Positions 59,678 through 64,000 of a stretch of DNA of 64,000 nt are shown here, one piece after another. The DNA is taken from contig NZ_FNKG01000004.1 of assembly GCF_900101675.1 (NCBI RefSeq), positions 124,001 to 188,000 of the forward strand, read 5' to 3'. The notes under the pieces were generated by a model. That model had not been told where the DNA came from and ran no database searches. It saw only the letters and a program-made list of their open reading frames with translations. Position 1 is the stretch's first letter; each line of letters opens with the position of its first letter. The position numbers and the translations under genes were made by a program. This DNA comes from Curtobacterium sp. UNCCL20. Lineage in GTDB: Bacteria > Actinomycetota > Actinomycetes > Actinomycetales > Microbacteriaceae.

Positions 59678-59721
59678 TCCGTCCGCTCCGTCCGCTCCGT
59701 CCGCTCCGTCCGCTCCGTCCG
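59678..59721. repeat. 9-bp GTCCGCTCC microsatellite
   Basis: About four to five tandem copies of GTCCGCTCC, followed by GCGCCGCGCGCCGCGCG, in the 210-bp gap between the monooxygenase gene ending at 59758 and the AhpD-like operon start. Confidence 0.88.
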
Positions 59722-59757
59722 GTGCGACGGGCGCCGCGCGCCGCGCGCCGCGCGCGC

Positions 59758-61041
59758 TCAGGCCGGGCGTCGGCGCGCGGCGAACCGGCCCCGCAGCGTG
59801 ACGTCCTCGTACTCGCGGTGGAACACCCCGCGATCCTGGAGGATCGGGACGAGCTCGTCGACGACCGTCTCGAGCCCCCGCGGGAACTCGTCGATCATCA
59901 GGTTGAACCCGTCGGCCGCACCCGTCCGGTACCACTCCTCGACGGTGTCGGCGGCCTGCTCCGGCGTTCCGACCACGATGCGCGCGCCGTACCCGCCGAA
60001 GCCCCGGAGCACCTCCCGCAGGGACGTGTTGTGCGCGCGCACCCACCGCACGACGGTCTCGTGGTACCCGAGCGACGGCCCGTAGGTGACCGGGTCGACC
60101 TCGCGGTCGAGGATCGCCGCGGGGATCGGCGCCGCCGGGTCGAGTCCGGTCAGGTCGGCGTCGAGGTGCGTCCCGAGCGCCCGGAGCGCGTACCCGTCCG
60201 GCGCGAGGGCCTCGAGCTCGTCGAACCGTCGCTGCGCCTCGGCCTCGGTGCTGCCGAGCACGAGCGACAGCCCAGGCACGATCGCCACGTCGGCGGGATC
60301 GCGGCCGTACGTCGCCGCCGCGCGCTTCACGGCCCGGTAGTGCTCGCGCGCCGGCTCCGGCGTGAGCTCGACGGCGAAGACGCCCTCGGCGACCCGTGCG
60401 GCCAGGTCCCGCCCGTGCGGCGAACCGCCGGCCTGGAACACCACCGGGTGCCCCTGCGCCGACGGCGGGACGGCGATCGCACCGCGGAACTCGTCGGTGA
60501 ACTCGCCGTGGTGCTCGACCGGCTCCCCCGTCGCGGCGGACCGCCAGAGCGCCCGCACGAGGTCGACGACCTCGCCGGCGCGGGCGTACCGCTCCGGACG
60601 GTCGGGGTTCGTCGCGACGCCGAAGTTCGCGGAGACCGAGCGGTCGTACGTCGTGACCGCGTTCCAGGCCACCCTGCCGCCGGACACCGTGTCGAGCGAC
60701 AGCAGCCGTTCCGCGAGTTCCACGGGGTCGTTGTACGTCGTCGACGCGGTACCGACCAGGCCGAGGTGCGTGGTCGCGTCGGCGACGGCGCCGAGGGCGA
60801 CGAACGGTTCGAGCATCCCGTAGGCGCGGACGTTCGGGTCACTGAAGGACGGGTGGTCGGCGAGGAACACCATGTCGAGCTGGCCCCGCTCGGCGATCCG
60901 CCCGAGGTCGCCCCAGAACCCGGCGGTCAGCAGGTCGGTGGGCTGGACGTCCTGCGTCCGCCACGCGGCCGGGCGCTGGCCGAACCCCTGCAGGTTGACG
61001 CCGAGGATCAGGCCCGCGTCGCGGCCGGGCGCGGTCGTCAC
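59758..61041 (-). CDS. NtaA/SnaA-like LLM monooxygenase
   Basis: A 427-residue flavin monooxygenase: LILGVNLQGFGQRPAAWR, LDMVFLADHPSFSDPNVRAYGMLEPFVALGAVADATTHLGLVGTASTTYNDPVELAERLLSLDTVSGGRVAWNAVTTYD, and HPVVFQAGGSPHGRDLAARVAEGVFAVELTPE. It is close in type to the protein at 56501-57871. The GTG start overlaps the stop of the smaller LLM gene by 4 nt, making a two-gene operon separate from the nine-gene one. Confidence 0.91.
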   Translation of the reverse strand: MTTAPGRDAGLILGVNLQGFGQRPAAWRTQDVQPTDLLTAGFWGDLGRIAERGQLDMVFLADHPSFSDPNVRAYGMLEPFVALGAVADATTHLGLVGTASTTYNDPVELAERLLSLDTVSGGRVAWNAVTTYDRSVSANFGVATNPDRPERYARAGEVVDLVRALWRSAATGEPVEHHGEFTDEFRGAIAVPPSAQGHPVVFQAGGSPHGRDLAARVAEGVFAVELTPEPAREHYRAVKRAAATYGRDPADVAIVPGLSLVLGSTEAEAQRRFDELEALAPDGYALRALGTHLDADLTGLDPAAPIPAAILDREVDPVTYGPSLGYHETVVRWVRAHNTSLREVLRGFGGYGARIVVGTPEQAADTVEEWYRTGAADGFNLMIDEFPRGLETVVDELVPILQDRGVFHREYEDVTLRGRFAARRRPA

Positions 61042-61889
61042 GCCGACACCGTCGTCGGCACGGACGTCGGCGCGGTCGCGGGCCCAGGCACGGGCGCGGG
61101 CGCAGGCGCGCGCAGCCCCAGGAGCGCGCGGAGCGTCGGGCGCTCGGTCCCCGGTGGCGCGTCGGCAGGCTGCCTGGAGGCGCGGTGCGGCTCCCACGCT
61201 CCGGCATCCGCCGGCAGCGGTGCGAGCGGGTACGCCGGCCCGCCGAGCACGAGGTCGGCCCCGACCGGGGACGCGCCGGCCTGGTCGGTCCTCGCGGCCG
61301 CCACGTCGTGCCAGAGCGCGAGGACCGGCTCGCCCTGCCGGCTGGAGGGCGTCGTGAGCGGCCCACGGACCCGGTAGCCGTCCGGACCGCCGTCGTGGTC
61401 GAGCGGCCGGATCCGGCCGGTGTCGGCGAACCGGCCCGTCTCGCGGTCGCCGACGATGCTGTCGAGCGGCCAGGTACGCCAGAGTCCGCGGACGACCCCG
61501 GCGAACTCGATCGGATCGTGCCGCGCCCCGGTGACCGGCAGCCCGTGGTCGCGTGCACCGACGATGAGCCCGACCCGGGCGTCGAGCACGTGGTCGAGCG
61601 AGAGGACGCGTCGGGCCACGTTGTACGGGTGCTCGCGGGTGGGTGCCACGGCGAGCAGCAGGCCGTGCGTCGGCAGCGCCCGGCCGAGGGCGATCGCCGC
61701 GCTCGACGGGTCGAGTCGGTGTCCACGGCCGCGCTCGGGGTCGAACCGGTCGGTGCCGATCGCGAGGACCCGCGCCCCGGAGGCTTCGACCCGCTCGGCG
61801 AGCCGGGCGATGCCACCGGGCTGGACGACGGCGGCGACGAGCTCGGCGTCCGACACGGCGACGATCGTCGGTGCGGGTGTCCTGGTCAC
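61038..61889 (-). CDS. Short, divergent LLM-fold protein
   Basis: A 283-residue protein with part of the luciferase-like fold: GGIARLAERVEASGARVLAIGTDRF, then HPYNVARRVLSLDHVLDARVGLIVGARD. It is shorter than its neighbours (usually 340-450 residues), and the C-terminal 60 residues are Ala/Pro-rich low complexity (APAPAPVPGPATAPTSVPT), so it may be a degenerate or accessory subunit. The GTG at 61889 has GGGAGGA upstream; an in-frame reading to 61979 is rejected. A CTGGAGGCGCGG word (61172) lies inside the tail region. Confidence 0.75.
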   Translation of the reverse strand: MTRTPAPTIVAVSDAELVAAVVQPGGIARLAERVEASGARVLAIGTDRFDPERGRGHRLDPSSAAIALGRALPTHGLLLAVAPTREHPYNVARRVLSLDHVLDARVGLIVGARDHGLPVTGARHDPIEFAGVVRGLWRTWPLDSIVGDRETGRFADTGRIRPLDHDGGPDGYRVRGPLTTPSSRQGEPVLALWHDVAAARTDQAGASPVGADLVLGGPAYPLAPLPADAGAWEPHRASRQPADAPPGTERPTLRALLGLRAPAPAPVPGPATAPTSVPTTVSA

Positions 61890-61913
61890 GGTGGTCCTCC
61901 CGGAGCGTCCTGG

Positions 61914-61958
61914 ACCGGCCCGCCACCTCCGCCTCCCCAGCGGCCGTGGCGGGCCGGT
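61914..61958 (-). terminator. Hairpin after the acyl-CoA-dehydrogenase-like gene
   Basis: ACCGGCCCGCCAC (61914-61926) pairs with GTGGCGGGCCGGT (61946-61958), a 13-bp perfect stem with a 19-nt loop, between the stop at 62031 and the LLM start at 61889, both on the minus strand. Confidence 0.55.
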
Positions 61959-62030
61959 ACGCTCGACCGTACGGTGCACCGCGCGCCGTGCGGGTGGAGG
62001 TGTCGCACGGTTGCGTCGCGTGACGGACCG

Positions 62031-63284
62031 TTACGCGCGGTCGAGTGGGCTGGTGCCGTTGACGAGCAGGTCCCCCACCAGCCGGCGCTTGTGCACCCGC
62101 GGGTTGTGCGACGCCAGGGTCCGCGCGTTCCGCCAGTGCCGGTCGAGCCCGAGGGAGCGGAACGTGCCGGAGGACCCGAGGGCGTCGAACACCAGCGTCG
62201 TCGCGTCGAGCACCGCGTCGGTGACGACCGTCTGTGCCTGCGCGACCGCGGTCCAGCTCGCCTCGAGGGCGGCCCGGAGCACGGGGTCGGCCTGCCCGCC
62301 CGCCACCGGAAGCACGGGGTCCGACTCCGTGCCGGATCCTGCCCGGAGCGCGGTGTGCCGGTCCACCGCCGTGTCGACCGGGCCGAGGCTCGCGGTGAAG
62401 GCGGCGTCGGCGGCGTAGACGCGTGCGGCGACGGTGCCGATGGTGGCGAGCAACTCGGGGTCGCGGGTCGGGTCGGCGGTCGTGCCGTTGTGGTGCCCTC
62501 GTGCCCGCGAACGAAGCGCCTCGATGCCCTCGCGGAGGGCCGCGCGCCCGATCCCGACGAGGATCGCGTGCATCACCGTCTGGTAGTACTGCTCCTGGTA
62601 CGGGTACCGCGTGGCGTAGGGCAGCACCCGTTCGTCGGGCACGTGCACGTCGGCGTACGCGACGCTCCCGCTGCCCGTAATCCGCTGCCCGAAGCCGTCC
62701 CAGTCGTCCCCGATCCGGACGCCCGGGTCGTGGGCGTCGACCAGGGCGACGAACCGCGCACCCGAGTCGTCGAGCGCGAGCACGGTGACCCACCGGGCGT
62801 AGATGCTGCCCGTCGAGTAGAACTTCCGGCCGGTCACTCGCCACCCGCCGTCCGGGTCCGGGGTGATCCGCGTCGTGATGTCCGCCCCGGAGGGGTTCGG
62901 CGACTCGCTCCAGCCGCCACCGACGAACTCGCCGCCGCCCAGGCGCTGGACGATGTCCCGGTCGAACGCGGTGCCCTCGGCGTGCACCCGGTCCTCGATG
63001 AACGAGAAGTGGTTCCGCCACACGTGCGCCAGGTTCGGGTCGACCTCGGCGATCTCCGCGATCGCTCGGAACACGTCCGAGAGTCGGGCCCCGACGCCAC
63101 CCCACGCGACCGGGGTCCGCCACCTGGCGAACCCGGCGTCCACCAGCCAGCCGAGCTGCTCCGTCGCGAGGCGTTCCTCCCGCTCACGCTGCCGGGCATC
63201 GGCGCCGATCCGCTCGATGACGGGGCGGAGCGGGGCGATCAGCTCCTCGTAGCGGTCGTCCGCCGGGACAGCACTCGGGCACAT
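62031..63284 (-). CDS. Acyl-CoA-dehydrogenase-fold flavin oxidase/monooxygenase (DszC/SfnB-like)
   Basis: A 417-residue protein of the acyl-CoA dehydrogenase superfamily. LGWLVDAGFARWRTPVAWGGVGARLSDVFRAIAEIAEVDPNLAHVW, GGGWSESPNPSGADITTRITPDPDGGWRVTGRKFYSTGSIYARWVTVLA and a helical C-terminal domain (TAVDRHTALRAG...) match the DszC/SfnB group of flavin enzymes that use reduced FMN on sulfur compounds rather than acyl-CoA. The C-terminus reads HNPRVHKRRLVGDLLVNGTSPLDRA. TAGCGT (63291-63296 on this strand) lies 6 nt before the ATG. It adds to the sulfur-scavenging theme of the neighbouring clusters. Confidence 0.88.
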   Translation of the reverse strand: MCPSAVPADDRYEELIAPLRPVIERIGADARQREREERLATEQLGWLVDAGFARWRTPVAWGGVGARLSDVFRAIAEIAEVDPNLAHVWRNHFSFIEDRVHAEGTAFDRDIVQRLGGGEFVGGGWSESPNPSGADITTRITPDPDGGWRVTGRKFYSTGSIYARWVTVLALDDSGARFVALVDAHDPGVRIGDDWDGFGQRITGSGSVAYADVHVPDERVLPYATRYPYQEQYYQTVMHAILVGIGRAALREGIEALRSRARGHHNGTTADPTRDPELLATIGTVAARVYAADAAFTASLGPVDTAVDRHTALRAGSGTESDPVLPVAGGQADPVLRAALEASWTAVAQAQTVVTDAVLDATTLVFDALGSSGTFRSLGLDRHWRNARTLASHNPRVHKRRLVGDLLVNGTSPLDRA

Positions 63285-63418
63285 GGCGGCACGCTACTGC
63301 AGCCCCGACGACGGGCGGCGGGGCGGACGCAACCCCGGGCAACGGGACGCAACCGGGCGTCACACTCCGATGCGAACGGCGAGTGCGGCAGCGCGGCCCG
63401 GTCTGCCAGGATCAGCGG

Positions 63419-63985
63419 ATGCTCTCGTACTTCCTGACCCACGCCGAGGTCGTCGTGGAGCCCGCGGCACCGATCGAGTCGTGGGGGTTGTCCGTCGACG
63501 GCCGAGCGCGGGCGGCTGCGGCGCACGAGGTCGCCTGGCACCCCGGTGTCCGGCGGATCGTGTCGAGCACCGAGCGGAAGGCCGTCGAGACCGCCGAGGC
63601 CCTCGGCGCCGCCGTCGTTGTCGTCCCGGGTGTCGACGTCGAGCTCGGTGAGATCGACCGCAGCGCCACGGGCTACCTCCCGCTCGACGAGTTCGAGGAC
63701 GTCGTCGGGAGGTTCTTCGCCGAGCCGGAGCGCTCGGTCCGGGGCTGGGAGCGTGCCGTCGACGCGCAGGACCGGATCGTCCGAGCGGTCCGGCGACTGT
63801 CCCGGGAGGCAGGGGGTGCCGTCACGGTCGTCTCGCACGGGGCGGTCGGGGCGCTGCTGCTCGCCGACCTCCAGGGGGTGCCGATCTCCCGTGCCCTGGA
63901 CCAGCCGGGCATGGGGTGCGTCTTCGCCTTCGACCCGGAAGTGTGGCGCGCGACGTCCGGCTGGACCCGCGTGCCACTCCGCTGA
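63419..63985 (+). CDS. Histidine-phosphatase-like protein with altered RHG motif
   Basis: A 188-residue protein of the phosphoglycerate-mutase/histidine-phosphatase superfamily. The family begins with an RHG motif holding the phosphate-accepting His; here it reads FLTHAEVVVEP, keeping His but changing the flanking Arg and Gly. RIVSSTERKAVETAEAL supplies the usual second Arg, and VSHGAVGALLLADL the second His. Substrate unknown. CAGGAT at 63407-63412 lies 6 nt upstream of the ATG, a weak -10 candidate. The gene appears complete and ends 15 nt before the window end. Confidence 0.85.
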   Translation: MLSYFLTHAEVVVEPAAPIESWGLSVDGRARAAAAHEVAWHPGVRRIVSSTERKAVETAEALGAAVVVVPGVDVELGEIDRSATGYLPLDEFEDVVGRFFAEPERSVRGWERAVDAQDRIVRAVRRLSREAGGAVTVVSHGAVGALLLADLQGVPISRALDQPGMGCVFAFDPEVWRATSGWTRVPLR

Positions 63986-64000
63986 GCGACCGCATCGTGG

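Noticed and set aside
1..64000. tRNA and rRNA genes.
   Set aside because: I saw no cloverleaf with a T-loop GTTCGAATC-type core or rRNA segments; a tRNAscan run would settle this.

Overview
This is a high-GC actinobacterial chromosome segment, most like Microbacteriaceae and probably Curtobacterium or a close relative. The call rests on gene content (sigA beside murT/gatD, a DUF4191 protein, PAC2, polyphosphate glucokinase, two glutamine synthetases with GlnE), frequent GTG starts, 4-nt ATGA/GTGA overlaps, and many starts with a TANNNT box only 6-7 nt upstream (probable leaderless mRNAs). No database search was possible.

Layout. 0-6.4 kb: a small DUF7455-type protein, a MurT/GatD-like pair behind the principal sigma factor, an MFS carrier and a PAC2 protein. 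6.4-11 kb: leucyl aminopeptidase and the LpdA and E2 subunits of a 2-oxoacid dehydrogenase. 11-16 kb: a membrane-anchored unknown, DUF4191, an RDD protein, and glnA behind a complete GlnR-type box. 15.8-20.5 kb: an overlapping operon for a UDP-glucuronate-linked exopolysaccharide (HAS/NodC-like GT2 synthase, anchored GH26, UGD). 21-25.6 kb: glnE, a second glutamine synthetase and a SPOR-like mini-protein. 25.9-31.9 kb: map, ppgK, the RNase P RNA, a DUF164/Nif3 pair, an unknown coiled-coil protein and an RBBP9-type hydrolase. 31.9-38 kb: an AraC regulator, an RsbV/RsbW-like switch, a Bcr/CflA exporter and ppc. 38-41.7 kb: a BCCT carrier gene broken by a TAG codon, then a divergent iron pair (heme oxygenase, siderophore-interacting reductase) under a DtxR/IdeR box. 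41.7-45.3 kb: an accessory island with a GIY-YIG-like nuclease, a zinc-ribbon plus PD-(D/E)XK-like nuclease, a RES/Xre toxin-antitoxin pair and DUF4287. 45.5-48.5 kb: an amino-acid ABC importer. 49-63.3 kb: luciferase-like flavin monooxygenases, a peptide-type ABC importer, an AhpD-fold protein and an acyl-CoA-dehydrogenase-fold oxidase, most of them in one nine-gene operon; the set resembles organosulfur or other heteroatom-compound scavenging systems. The window ends with a histidine-phosphatase-like protein.

The most notable system is the MurT/GatD pair. The GatD homologue has Gly where the nucleophilic Cys should be and Gln where the catalytic His should be. Neither protein contains any cysteine, so the MurT zinc ribbon is lost too. 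Microbacteriaceae make B-type peptidoglycan, cross-linked through the D-Glu alpha-carboxyl that MurT/GatD normally amidates, so the pair may have been repurposed for cross-bridge formation. Convergent gene gaps throughout the window are filled with GC-rich tandem and inverted repeats.
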